Shown here: piece after piece, positions 8,727-16,958 of the stretch
Layout: every line of letters begins with the position of its first letter
Numbering within the stretch: the first letter of the stretch is position 1
Assembly (NCBI GenBank): GCA_035196065.1
Contig: CP136575.1
Coordinates: forward strand, 463,001 to 527,000
Direction of reading: 5' to 3'
DNA length: 64,000 nucleotides
Source: Sphingobium sp.
Lineage (GTDB): Bacteria > Pseudomonadota > Alphaproteobacteria > Sphingomonadales > Sphingomonadaceae
Position numbers and translations under genes: made by a program
The notes under the pieces: model-generated
Seen by the model: only the letters and a program-made list of their open reading frames with translations
Databases searched by the model: none
What the model was told of the DNA's origin: nothing

Positions 8727-8765
8727 TGTTTCACGCAAAGGCAAAAAGGCAAAAAAGAGGGAAAG
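8727..8765. repeat. Left arm of imperfect inverted repeat flanking the GxxExxY gene
   Basis: Starts TGTTTCACGC and continues as an A/G-rich run with AAAGGC and AAAAAGG. Its reverse complement matches 9168-9203 closely: the outer nine bases (GTTTCACGC) are perfect and the inner poly-pyrimidine part is similar with small gaps. Confidence 0.6.
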
Positions 8766-8766
8766 T

Positions 8767-9162
8767 TCAGCGCGCATGATTATTCATGATTCGTTTGATG
8801 CCATGTTTGAACAGTTCGGTGTTGAAGTTCAGCAACAAGCCCAGCGGCAAATTGGTTAAACGCAGATATGTCAGTGTTTGCATGGCATGAAGATTTGTCA
8901 GCTTTTCGACGGATTTGAGTTCCAGCAATAATCGCCCGTCAACAAGCAAGTCAGCCTTGAATGCGTCGGGTAAGGTCAAGCCGTCGACGGACACGGCTAT
9001 GGGCTTCTGGCGCTCGACGCCCAAATTGTTTCGCCGAAGGCGATGCTCCAGGACAGATTCATATGCAGATTCCATCAAACCCGGGCCAAGGTCGATATGC
9101 GTCTTAAACGCGCAATCGATTACCTGCGTCGCCAACAGTTCGATTTCATCATTCAAGATCAA
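8767..9162 (-). CDS. GxxExxY protein (PD-(D/E)XK nuclease-like)
   Basis: A 131-aa protein with the name-giving motif in HIDLGPGLMESAYESVLEHRL (about residues 20-40) and the nuclease-fold core FKADLLVDGRLLLELKSVE, with an acidic residue before the strand and the E-L-K triad. Length fits the family. TTG is the likely start, with AAGGAAAG just upstream inside the right repeat arm. The biological role of this family is not established. It interrupts an ABC importer operon and is bounded by inverted repeats, so it looks like a small inserted cassette. Confidence 0.82.
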   Translation of the reverse strand: MILNDEIELLATQVIDCAFKTHIDLGPGLMESAYESVLEHRLRRNNLGVERQKPIAVSVDGLTLPDAFKADLLVDGRLLLELKSVEKLTNLHAMQTLTYLRLTNLPLGLLLNFNTELFKHGIKRIMNNHAR

Positions 9163-9167
9163 ATCTT

Positions 9168-9203
9168 CTTTCCTTTTTTCTCTTTTTCACTTCGCGTGAA
9201 ACA
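9168..9203. repeat. Right arm of imperfect inverted repeat flanking the GxxExxY gene
   Basis: CTTTCC, a T/C-rich run and GCGTGAAAC (9194-9202) mirror the left arm at 8727-8765. On the minus strand this arm also supplies the ribosome site of the enclosed gene. No target-site duplication is obvious outside the arms. Confidence 0.6.
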
Positions 9204-9239
9204 AGCGCACTAAGCGAGCCGTAAATCCGAATGCTCAAC

Positions 9240-10160
9240 TCACCCGTCCCGCATCCTTGGATCGAGCCAGCCATAGAGAAGGTCGGCGAACAGATTGAAG
9301 AGGATGATCAGCCCGGCGTAGAGCGTCACCACGCCCAGAACGAGCGGATAGTCGCGGTTCAATGCGCCTTGCACGAAATAGCGGCCAAGGCCCGGCAGGC
9401 CGAAAACGGTTTCGATCACCACAGCGCCTGTCAATAGCGCGGCGGCGGCGGGACCGAGATAGCTGGCAACCGGCACCAGTGCGGGGCGGAGCGCGTGGCG
9501 GCGCAAGATCGTCAGCGGCGCTATTCCCCGCGCCCGGGCGGCGCGGATATGATCTGCCCCCATCTCGCCCGCCAGACCCGCACGTGCCAGTTTGGCAACC
9601 GCCCCGGTCACCGGCAAGGCAAGCGCGACGACGGGCAGCACCAGCCAGTTCCAGCCGTCATTCTGCCCCGACACTGGCAGCCAGCCAAGCCAGAGCCCGA
9701 AGACCAGCGCCAGCAACGGCCCAGTGACGAATGTCGGCAAGGCTGTGAGCAGGGTTGCGCCCAGCATCAGCCCCTCATCCTGCCATTTGCCAGCGCGCAG
9801 TGCAGCCAGAAGCCCGGCTGAAATACCCAGCAGGCTTGCAAGGAGCAAAGCCAGACCGCCGATCATCAGCGAGACCGGCAGCGCCTCTGCAATCAGCCCC
9901 GAAACGGTAAAGTCACGATAGACCATGCTCGGTCCGAAATCGCCCTGCACCAGTCGTGTCAGATAGAGCCACACCTGTTCGGGCAGGCTTTTGTCGAGGC
10001 CATAGGCCGCCTCCAGCGCGGCGCGCACTTCGGGTGCCAGCGGGCGCTCCCCATCAAAAGGGCCGCCCGGGGCGAGACGCATCAGGATGAAGGACAGGAT
10101 GATGATCGCAAGCAGCGTCGGAATCGCCGTCAACAACCGCCGTGCAATCAATCTTCCCAT
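9240..10160 (-). CDS. Oligopeptide-type ABC importer permease (OppB/YejB-like)
   Basis: About 306 aa with the OppB N-terminus MGRLIARRLLTAIPTLLAII, the LAPGGPF periplasmic segment and the coupling motif RAARARGIAPLTILRRHALR. Six membrane helices are apparent. A longer frame runs to 10295, but ATG 10160 gives the normal family start and avoids overlap with the promoter of the SMR gene. It would be the first gene of the importer operon, upstream of the inserted GxxExxY cassette. Confidence 0.88.
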   Translation of the reverse strand: MGRLIARRLLTAIPTLLAIIILSFILMRLAPGGPFDGERPLAPEVRAALEAAYGLDKSLPEQVWLYLTRLVQGDFGPSMVYRDFTVSGLIAEALPVSLMIGGLALLLASLLGISAGLLAALRAGKWQDEGLMLGATLLTALPTFVTGPLLALVFGLWLGWLPVSGQNDGWNWLVLPVVALALPVTGAVAKLARAGLAGEMGADHIRAARARGIAPLTILRRHALRPALVPVASYLGPAAAALLTGAVVIETVFGLPGLGRYFVQGALNRDYPLVLGVVTLYAGLIILFNLFADLLYGWLDPRMRDG

Positions 10161-10230
10161 GCCCGCTGATTGGAACAAATTTGGAGCGGCGTCCAGCCAT
10201 GCTAAGCCGCGACACCGGAAGGAGAATGTC

Positions 10231-10587
10231 ATGAACGCCTGGGTATTTCTTGCTTTTGCAATTGTGCTGGAAATTGTGGGGACCAGCTTGCTCAAAATGT
10301 CGCAGGGTTTTGCGCGCCCATGGATCGGCGCAGCATCGATTGTGGCCTATTCGATCTGTTTCTGGCTGATGGCCTTTGCCATCACCCGCATCCCGGTGGG
10401 CGTAGCTTATGCCATCTGGTCAGGCGTCGGCATTTTGGCAATCGCGCTGATCGGCTGGCTGGCGTTCCGGCAAAGCCTGTCGCTTGCGCAGATCGGTTTC
10501 ATTGCGCTGATCCTTGTCGGCGTGGTCGGGCTGAACCTGTCGACGCCGGCGGAACCTAAAGCGTCATCCCCGCAAAGCAGCGCCTGA
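10231..10587 (+). CDS. Small multidrug resistance (SMR) family transporter
   Basis: A 118-aa, four-helix protein (MNAWVFLAFAIVLEIVGTSLLKMSQGF). Glu14 is the conserved membrane-embedded acidic residue, and the YAIWSGVG and IGFIALILVGVVGLNL motifs are EmrE/QacE-like. It probably exports lipophilic cations or guanidinium by proton antiport as a dimer. ATG 10231 has AAGGAG eight bases upstream. Its end overlaps the convergent epoxide hydrolase gene by about 30 bases. Confidence 0.9.
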   Translation: MNAWVFLAFAIVLEIVGTSLLKMSQGFARPWIGAASIVAYSICFWLMAFAITRIPVGVAYAIWSGVGILAIALIGWLAFRQSLSLAQIGFIALILVGVVGLNLSTPAEPKASSPQSSA

Positions 10588-11689
10588 TCTCTTCCACAAA
10601 CAGCGCAGGGCGTTCCATGGCCGCGAAATGGCCGCCATTGTCCAGTTCGTTCCAGTACAGGATATTCTTGTAGCGGCTTTCGGCCCAGCGACGGGACGGA
10701 CGGAACAGTTCCTTGGGAAAGCTGCTAATTCCTGTCGGCACATGGATTTCGGGCAGATTTTCGGCGCTGAGGCTGTGCCAGTACAGCCGCGCCGATGATG
10801 CCGCGGTCGCGGTCAACCAATAAAGCATCACATTATCGAGCAGATGGTCACGCGAAAAGACATTTTCGGGATGGCCATCACAATCGGACCAGCCATGGAA
10901 TTTTTCGACAATCCAGCACATCTGCCCGACAGGGGAATCGGTGAGTGCATAGCCAATGGTCTGCGGCCTTGTGCTCTGTATCTTGGCATAGCCATTGTCC
11001 TTATCCCGGTACCAGCCGAGCCGCATCAGCGACGCAACCTCAAACGGGGTCGGCGCCGACAGCACCTCGGGCGGCGGGATGACCACGGGCATGTTGATAT
11101 GCACGCCCGCGCATGCCCCTTTATTCTGGGCGCCAATCGCAGACGTAACCATCGCGCCCCAATCGCCCCCTTGCGCGAAATAGCGATCATAGCCGAGGCC
11201 GCGCATCAGCCTGTCCCATGCTTCCGCCGTCTTTTCGACGGACCATCCGCTTTTATCGGGTCGACCTGAAAAACCATAGCCGGGCAGCGATGGCAGGACG
11301 AGATGGAAGGCGGGCTGCGCTGCGTCTGCCGGCTGGGTCAGATCTTCGATGACGGCGATGAATTCAAGCACCGAGCCGGGCCAGCCATGCGTCATGATCA
11401 GCGGCAGGGCATCGGCGCGGCTGCTGCGTATATGGATGAAATGGATGTCGAGGCCGTCAATTTCGGCAAGATAATGCGGCCAACGGTTGAGTTCAGCCTC
11501 ACAGCGGCGCCAGTCATAAAGGTTCTGCCAATAGTCGAGCAGTTCCTTCGCATAGCCAAGCGGCAGCCCCTGCTCCCAATCATCGACCGTTTCCCTTTCG
11601 GGCAAGCGGGTGCGTGCCAGCCGCGCCTTCAGATCATCAAGATCGGACTGGTCAACGGCAATGGTAAAGGGACGCGGGTTGATCGACAT
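10556..11689 (-). CDS. Epoxide hydrolase family protein
   Basis: A 377-aa alpha/beta hydrolase with the N-terminal epoxide-hydrolase cap region (residues 1-110, FTIAVDQSDLDDLKARL) and the catalytic core: oxyanion segment HGWPGS, nucleophile Asp in GGDWGAM, and the catalytic His in NGGHFAAMERP. This resembles microsomal-type and juvenile-hormone epoxide hydrolases. It opens epoxides to diols; the substrate is unknown. ATG start near the divergent GDT1-like gene end. Confidence 0.88.
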   Translation of the reverse strand: MSINPRPFTIAVDQSDLDDLKARLARTRLPERETVDDWEQGLPLGYAKELLDYWQNLYDWRRCEAELNRWPHYLAEIDGLDIHFIHIRSSRADALPLIMTHGWPGSVLEFIAVIEDLTQPADAAQPAFHLVLPSLPGYGFSGRPDKSGWSVEKTAEAWDRLMRGLGYDRYFAQGGDWGAMVTSAIGAQNKGACAGVHINMPVVIPPPEVLSAPTPFEVASLMRLGWYRDKDNGYAKIQSTRPQTIGYALTDSPVGQMCWIVEKFHGWSDCDGHPENVFSRDHLLDNVMLYWLTATAASSARLYWHSLSAENLPEIHVPTGISSFPKELFRPSRRWAESRYKNILYWNELDNGGHFAAMERPALFVEEIRRCFAGMTL

Positions 11690-11749
11690 GGGGTTGGATA
11701 CTCCTCTAGGCGACCCAAATTGTCGCCTATCGGCCTAGGACGCAAGCGA

Positions 11750-12316
11750 TCAGATCAGTCGCCACGCCTTCAATGCATGGATCAGCCCCAAAATACAGAG
11801 CGCAACGCCGCCAGCGATGCGGATTTTTGCAATCGGCAACAATTTCGCGAGCCTGTCCTTGAGCAGGATGGCAGGAATCACCGCCGCCATTGAGCCGAGC
11901 CAACCGCCAATTGCCGGAAACAACCAATGATCGGCGCGCGCCGCGCTGGCGCTGATAATGAACTGCCCCTTATCGCCGAATTGCAGGATGAAGATTCCCA
12001 GAAATGCCGTCAGGAACGGCCCTGTTTTCCATCCAGCCAGCGTATCGACCGGGCGACGCCAGGCCAGCATGGCAATTCCGGCAAGCAGATAGGCAAGGCC
12101 GTTGAACAGGCGGACCGGGTCTTCGCTGATCCAGCCGGAAATGAAGGAGCCGGCATAGGCCGACAACAGGCAATTGGCGAGGCTGGCAAGGGCAAAGCCC
12201 AGCATCACCGGCCGATCGCGCCCGTAACGGAGCGCGAGCGCGGCGGCGAGCAATTGCGGGCGATCACCGGTTTCGGTGAGCAGCAAGGTCAAAAATGCCG
12301 CGATCAGGCCATCCAT
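11750..12316 (-). CDS. GDT1/TMEM165 (UPF0016) family membrane transporter
   Basis: 188 aa, six predicted helices in two related halves, each carrying a version of the family's E-x-G-D signature: ETGDRP (about residue 15) and QFGDKG (about residue 112). Relatives move Mn2+ or Ca2+ out of the cytoplasm. The signatures are divergent (ETGDRP, QFGDKG instead of E-x-G-D-K/R-T), so ion choice is uncertain. Confidence 0.75.
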   Translation of the reverse strand: MDGLIAAFLTLLLTETGDRPQLLAAALALRYGRDRPVMLGFALASLANCLLSAYAGSFISGWISEDPVRLFNGLAYLLAGIAMLAWRRPVDTLAGWKTGPFLTAFLGIFILQFGDKGQFIISASAARADHWLFPAIGGWLGSMAAVIPAILLKDRLAKLLPIAKIRIAGGVALCILGLIHALKAWRLI

Positions 12317-12347
12317 GGGATGTGCTTACTCCATGAGAGCGGCGGCG

Positions 12348-12674
12348 TCAGCCTCCGAGCCGGATTGCCACCGAGGCGAGCAAAGCTTCGGATGCTGCCG
12401 GGTGCAGATGCGCGACGCCGATCGCGTCGGACAGGATGCCAATGAAGCTGTCGACCACGGCATTGCCATTGCCAAAGCGTTGCAGCGCGGCTTCAAAGGT
12501 AGCCGCAATTTCAGCGATCGCGGTCAGCCCATGCCGTGCCGAGGTTTCCCGCACATGTTCCAGACGCATCAGGAATTGCAGCGGATTGGCATCATAAGCG
12601 GTAAGGCGCAGCGCCTCTACCAGTTCGCCAAGTTCTGCGCGAATGAGCAGCATTTGATCATTGTTATATTGCAT
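12348..12674 (-). CDS. Hypothetical small helical protein
   Basis: About 108 aa from ATG 12674 (MQYNNDQMLLIRAELGEL). The composition suggests four or five helices; no motif or family was recognised. It lies alone between the GDT1-like gene and rpmG, divergent from rpmG. Confidence 0.6.
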   Translation of the reverse strand: MQYNNDQMLLIRAELGELVEALRLTAYDANPLQFLMRLEHVRETSARHGLTAIAEIAATFEAALQRFGNGNAVVDSFIGILSDAIGVAHLHPAASEALLASVAIRLGG

Positions 12675-12757
12675 GCCGGTTGCCCCCGATTGCTTCACGG
12701 CAGTGATGCGCCCTTATGGTTACCGATTGGTTAAGCAGGGCAGAAACCAATGCAGGG

Positions 12758-12786
12758 TTGACTTTTAAGCCGTGTGGCATCAATAG
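12758..12786 (+). promoter_or_regulatory. Possible housekeeping promoter of rpmG
   Basis: TTGACT (12758-12763), 17 bases, CAATAG (12781-12786). The first box is close to consensus, the second weaker. It stands about 70 bases before the rpmG start. Confidence 0.4.
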
Positions 12787-12855
12787 CGCGCCAGTTTCGG
12801 GCGGCTTCCACGCCGTCCGTTTTCTTTTTAGCGATTCGAACCGAAGGAACAGGCC

Positions 12856-13023
12856 ATGGCGAAGCCAGCCACTGTCAAAATCCGTCTCGTCAGCACAGCT
12901 GACACCGGCTTTTTCTATGTAACCAAGAAAAACCCCCGGAATCAGACGGAAAAGCTGACTTTCCGCAAATATGACCCCGTCGTGCGCAAGCATGTCGAGT
13001 TCAAGGAAGCCAAGATCAAGTAA
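12856..13023 (+). CDS. rpmG: 50S ribosomal protein L33
   Basis: A 55-aa protein beginning [20 protein letters not shown], with [32 protein letters not shown] to the end, which is the standard alphaproteobacterial L33 without zinc-binding cysteines. AAGGAAC lies upstream of the ATG. It is a monocistronic gene ending in a strong terminator. Confidence 0.96.
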   Translation: MAKPATVKIRLVSTADTGFFYVTKKNPRNQTEKLTFRKYDPVVRKHVEFKEAKIK

Positions 13024-13073
13024 GGTGGTTCGCGGTTTCGGCCGCGTGACAACCTGCCATTGGCACTTCGATC

Positions 13074-13100
13074 AAGGGACGCAGTCTGCGTCCCTTTTTT
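13074..13100 (+). terminator. Rho-independent terminator of rpmG
   Basis: A perfect 10-bp stem (AAGGGACGCA / TGCGTCCCTT) with loop GTC, running into six T residues. Confidence 0.9.
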
Positions 13101-13112
13101 GATTCGTTTACG

Positions 13113-14324
13113 TCAATCCTGTCGCCGCGCCGCTCCGAATCGAAGCAGCGTATAGCCGCACAGCGCGGACGCGATAGAACCCATCAAGACACCAATCTTG
13201 ACCGCATCACCCTGCGCCGGATCGACAAAGGCCAGCCCGCCGATAAACAGGCTCATCGTAAAGCCAATCCCGCAGAGCAGTGCGACGCCATAAACCTGCA
13301 GCCAGCTGGCATCGCGCGGGCGTGCGGCAAGGCCGAGTTTCACGACGGCCCACACGCTTCCAAAAATGCCGATCTGCTTGCCCAGGAACAGGCCCATAGC
13401 GATGCCAAGCGGCAGTGGGGCCAGCAATGTGTCGAGGCCTACGCCCTGCAGCGACACCCCTGCATTGGCAAAACCGAACAGGGGCACGATCAGAAACGCC
13501 ACCGGCCTTGCCAGCGCATGTTCCAGCCGGTGCAGCGGCGAATCTTCGGCATCAGGTGCCGCCAGCGTCCGCCGCAACGGAATTGCAAAGGCGGCAAGCA
13601 CGCCTGCAATGGTCGCATGAACGCCGGACAATAGCGTCGCATACCAAAGTAGCGCGGCCAAAATCAGATAGGGCGTCAACCGCGAAACCCCGGCGCGGCC
13701 CATGACGAGCATGATGATCCAAATTGCAGCTGCGGCGGCCAGCGCGGTGAAATTCAAGCTGGCCGTATAGAATAACGCAATAATCGCGACCGCGCCCATA
13801 TCATCAACAATCGCAACGGTCGTCAGGAACAATTTCAGCGATGCCGGCGCGCGGCTTCCGAGCAGCGCGAGAACGCCGATGGCGAAGGCGATGTCGGTCG
13901 CCGCCGGTATGGCCCAGCCCCGGACCAGCGCAGGCTCTCCGCCTGCAATCAGCAAATAGATGCCCGCCGGCACCGCCATACCCGCAGCTGCGGCAACCAT
14001 TGGGAGCAACCGGTCATTCCAACTGGAAAGATGGCCGTCGACAAATTCGCGTTTGATTTCCAGCCCGACGAGCATGAAGAAAATGGCCATCAGCCCGTCA
14101 TTGATCCACAAATGCACCGTCATCGGCCCCAGTTTGGGCGTGAGTTCCGGGCCGGCGGTGGCGTGGATCAGATGAAAATAATCATAGGCCAGTGGCGAGT
14201 TGGCGATCAACATGGCCAGCGCTGCGACCAGCATCAGGATGATGCCGCCGGCTGCCTCGCTGTTGATGAAGTTGCGCAGTGCCGAGGCGGGCTTGCGCTT
14301 TAAGGCCTGGATCGGATTTTCCAT
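13113..14324 (-). CDS. nhaA: Na+/H+ antiporter NhaA
   Basis: 403 aa, about 12 membrane helices. The paired aspartates of the ion site lie in VAIVDDMGAVAIIALFYT, and the N-terminal WINDGLMAIFFMLVGLEIKREF and PAATDIAFAIGVLALLG motifs are diagnostic. It exports Na+ (or Li+) in exchange for two protons at alkaline pH. The N-terminal extension before the first helix is of ordinary length for the family. Confidence 0.95.
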   Translation of the reverse strand: MENPIQALKRKPASALRNFINSEAAGGIILMLVAALAMLIANSPLAYDYFHLIHATAGPELTPKLGPMTVHLWINDGLMAIFFMLVGLEIKREFVDGHLSSWNDRLLPMVAAAAGMAVPAGIYLLIAGGEPALVRGWAIPAATDIAFAIGVLALLGSRAPASLKLFLTTVAIVDDMGAVAIIALFYTASLNFTALAAAAAIWIIMLVMGRAGVSRLTPYLILAALLWYATLLSGVHATIAGVLAAFAIPLRRTLAAPDAEDSPLHRLEHALARPVAFLIVPLFGFANAGVSLQGVGLDTLLAPLPLGIAMGLFLGKQIGIFGSVWAVVKLGLAARPRDASWLQVYGVALLCGIGFTMSLFIGGLAFVDPAQGDAVKIGVLMGSIASALCGYTLLRFGAARRQD

Positions 14325-14442
14325 GGCTTCTGCCTAGCCTTTCCCTTGGCCGCGCTGCAACGATTTCCGGTTGCCGCCTTGCATCGGGGGGCCAAATGCC
14401 GCTAATCATGCCATATTGGTTTTAATTAGAGGCATTTTTGGC

Positions 14443-14901
14443 GTGAATGAACGGGGCATCGCACAACTGACCGAACGCCAGAAGGATTGCCTGCGGCTGG
14501 TGGGCCAGGGTTTTACATCAAAAGAAATCGGCCGTGAGCTCGACCTTTCACCCTCCACCGTCGACAATCATGTCGCCAGCGCCGTGCAGGTCTTGAACGC
14601 CATCAATCGGGGCAGCGCGGCACGCGCGCTGGCGGCCTTCGAGGCTGGGCAAAAATTGCCTAGGCAGCCGCATGAGCTTGTCGCAGCGCATTCTCTATCG
14701 GATCACAGCCTCCATCGGGAAGCAGCGGATAGTCCTTCAAAAAGCGGCTCTATCCTCTCGCTTCCGCCGGTTGGAGGACAGCGGAATGACTTAGACGGAA
14801 CCACACGCAGCTTGCGCATCCTGCAGGTTGCAGTCGTTGCCGCGGCGGTGGCGATAGCGCTGACGATCATGGTCGCAGGGCTGTTTCGCACTTTCGGATA
14901 G
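14443..14901 (+). CDS. LuxR-type HTH protein with C-terminal membrane anchor
   Basis: About 152 aa from GTG 14443 (VNERGIAQLTERQKDCLRL). Residues 7-60 are a GerE/LuxR helix-turn-helix (TSKEIGRELDLSPSTVDNHV). A polar linker follows, then one hydrophobic segment (VAVVAAAVAIALTIMVAGLF) at the very end. It is thus a DNA-binding domain placed N-terminally and tethered by a C-terminal helix, the reverse of normal LuxR order; no sensor domain is present. Target unknown. Confidence 0.75.
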   Translation: MNERGIAQLTERQKDCLRLVGQGFTSKEIGRELDLSPSTVDNHVASAVQVLNAINRGSAARALAAFEAGQKLPRQPHELVAAHSLSDHSLHREAADSPSKSGSILSLPPVGGQRNDLDGTTRSLRILQVAVVAAAVAIALTIMVAGLFRTFG

Positions 14902-14976
14902 ACGCTGCCATCGGTGCCTGCCTTCCTTTCCGGCCGCGACCTGCCGGATGCGCCAATCGTTCCGGCCGACAAAGGC

Positions 14977-15014
14977 GGTATATAAGCCGAAGCCACCACC
15001 CCGGCTTATATATC
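14977..15014. repeat. Hairpin upstream of membrane protein gene
   Basis: TATATAAGCCG (14979-14989) and CGGCTTATATA (15002-15012) are perfectly complementary across a 12-base loop, extended by two more pairs. No T run follows. It could be a transcription or translation control structure for the gene at 15041. Confidence 0.5.
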
Positions 15015-15040
15015 GTCCCGGTCGATGGTCATGACAGGAC

Positions 15041-15478
15041 ATGTCTGCCTTGCCCCTACCCGACGCTTTGATCATTGGCCTGTACTGGTTGCTCGCCCTT
15101 CTCTGCTGCGCCTTTGCGGCAGTGGCGGGGGGCAAGTCAGGTCGCACAGGCGCGGCGATGATCTTCACAGCAAGCGTGGCATCCGTGTTGGGCGCACAGT
15201 TCGGGAATTGGGGGCAGCCTCATATCCCGGTCATGACCATCGACCTCATATTGCTTGCAGGCTTTTACTGGCTTGCCCTGCGCAGCGAGAGCTATTGGCC
15301 GATCTGGGCGATAGGGTTTCACCTGATTTCCGTCATCTCGCATGTCGCCATGTTTTTCAGCGAAGAGGTGCGGCAAGCACTGTATTTCGCTTTCGGCGCC
15401 TTCTGGTCGCTTCCGGTGATGATGATAATGGTCATCGGCATCGTCCGTGATCGAACAATGCAATGGCGCGAAAGCTGA
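15041..15478 (+). CDS. Small integral membrane protein, unknown
   Basis: 145 aa with about four or five hydrophobic helices (LIIGLYWLLALLCCAFAA, IDLILLAGFYWLALR, WAIGFHLISVISHVAMFF, WSLPVMMIMVIGIV). No family recognised. It lies 60 bases before the NfrB-like glycosyltransferase on the same strand, so they may share a transcript. Confidence 0.65.
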   Translation: MSALPLPDALIIGLYWLLALLCCAFAAVAGGKSGRTGAAMIFTASVASVLGAQFGNWGQPHIPVMTIDLILLAGFYWLALRSESYWPIWAIGFHLISVISHVAMFFSEEVRQALYFAFGAFWSLPVMMIMVIGIVRDRTMQWRES

Positions 15479-15537
15479 CATTGGCGCTGGCCTGATCAGG
15501 CGGTGAATACCGCCCTCAATTTGGACCATCTGGTACC

Positions 15538-16944
15538 ATGATCGATTTCTGGAATATCATCCAATCGATACAGCATGAACTTTTGCTGTTCAGTGCGATC
15601 TGGTTCTTAATCGGTGCAGCAGACGAATTGCTCGTCGATATCATCTGGGCGATGCACAAGGCCCGCCGCTGGTTTTCCCATTACCGCCATAAACCCCCGC
15701 TCCGTTCGGGCGAATTGGGTGCGCCTGCCCGCAGCGGCATGATCGCCATATTCATTCCAGCCTGGAACGAGGCACAAGTGATCGGCGCGATGCTGCGTCG
15801 CTGTACCGCGGCATGGCAAGGATCAAACACCGCCTATCGCATCTATGTCGGCTGCTATCCCAATGACGCGGCAAGCATCGCCGCCATCCGCAGCGGTGCG
15901 GCGGGCAATCCGAACTGCAGGCTGGTGCTATGTACCTCCGACGGGCCGACCACAAAGGCCGATTGCCTGAACCGGCTTTGGCGCGCGCTCGTCGCCGATG
16001 AACTGGGGGCGGGGTTCAAGGCAAAGGCGATCGTACTGCACGATGCAGAGGATTATGTGCATACAGACGAGCTGCGCGTTTTCGATCTTCTGGTGGAAAA
16101 GGCCAATGCGGTGCAACTGCCCGTTATCCCGATACAGGTTCCCGGGTCGGCATGGATCAGTGGGCATTATTGCGACGAATTTGCCGAGGCGCACGGCAAG
16201 ACGCTTGTCGTCCGCGAGGCGATTGGCGCGGCGCTGCCCCTTGCCGGCGTCGGCTGCGCCATCGAGCGCAACCATCTTGGCCGGATCGCGATCGCAAATG
16301 GCGGCGCACCATTTGACCAGCGATCACTGACCGAAGATTATGAATTGGGGCTGGGTGTTGCGGGCAACGGGCAGCGCACAATCTTTGCGCGTATCCTTGA
16401 CGCGGACGGCCAGTTGGTGGGCACCCGCGCCTGCTTTCCGAGTACATTATCGGCATCCGTGCGCCAGAAAACACGCTGGATGATCGGGATCGCCCTTGCC
16501 GGCTGGGATCGGCTCGGCTGGCGCGGCGGCATAGCCGAATTCTGGATGCGGCTTCGTGACCGCAAGGCGGTGTTCGCCTCGATCGTGCTGACCTGCGCCT
16601 ATATTTGCATTGTCCTCACCGGACTTGTGACACTGGCAGACCTATCTGGTTTGGTTGATGCGCGCATGCCTTCGCCGCTTGTCATTCAGCTTCTTGCCCT
16701 GAACGCGTTCATGCTGGTCTGGCGGTTGCTGGTGCGCGCCGCTTTCGTTGGGCAGGCACAAGGGATGCAAGCCGCGCTGCTATCGATACCACGCACATTG
16801 ATCGCGAACATCATTTCGATACTGGCCGCCCGGCGCGCGGTCAGCGGCTATGCCGGTCATCTGCTGGGCCGCGCTTTGCAATGGGACAAGACGACGCACA
16901 GCCATTTTCCATCGCTTGGCCCTACAACAAGCAATGCCCCTTGA
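15538..16944 (+). CDS. NfrB-like family 2 glycosyltransferase, membrane-bound
   Basis: 468 aa. An N-terminal membrane helix (ELLLFSAIWFLIGAADELL) is followed by a GT2 domain: IFIPAWNEAQVIGAML, acidic HDAEDYVH (the DxD-like site), EDYELGL and QKTRWMIGIALAGW (the QxxRW motif of processive enzymes). Two or three C-terminal helices follow. Relatives include the first half of NfrB; the C-terminal MshEN/cyclic-di-GMP part of NfrB is absent. It probably builds a surface polysaccharide. Confidence 0.82.
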   Translation: MIDFWNIIQSIQHELLLFSAIWFLIGAADELLVDIIWAMHKARRWFSHYRHKPPLRSGELGAPARSGMIAIFIPAWNEAQVIGAMLRRCTAAWQGSNTAYRIYVGCYPNDAASIAAIRSGAAGNPNCRLVLCTSDGPTTKADCLNRLWRALVADELGAGFKAKAIVLHDAEDYVHTDELRVFDLLVEKANAVQLPVIPIQVPGSAWISGHYCDEFAEAHGKTLVVREAIGAALPLAGVGCAIERNHLGRIAIANGGAPFDQRSLTEDYELGLGVAGNGQRTIFARILDADGQLVGTRACFPSTLSASVRQKTRWMIGIALAGWDRLGWRGGIAEFWMRLRDRKAVFASIVLTCAYICIVLTGLVTLADLSGLVDARMPSPLVIQLLALNAFMLVWRLLVRAAFVGQAQGMQAALLSIPRTLIANIISILAARRAVSGYAGHLLGRALQWDKTTHSHFPSLGPTTSNAP

Positions 16945-16958
16945 ACCGGATCGCCGGA

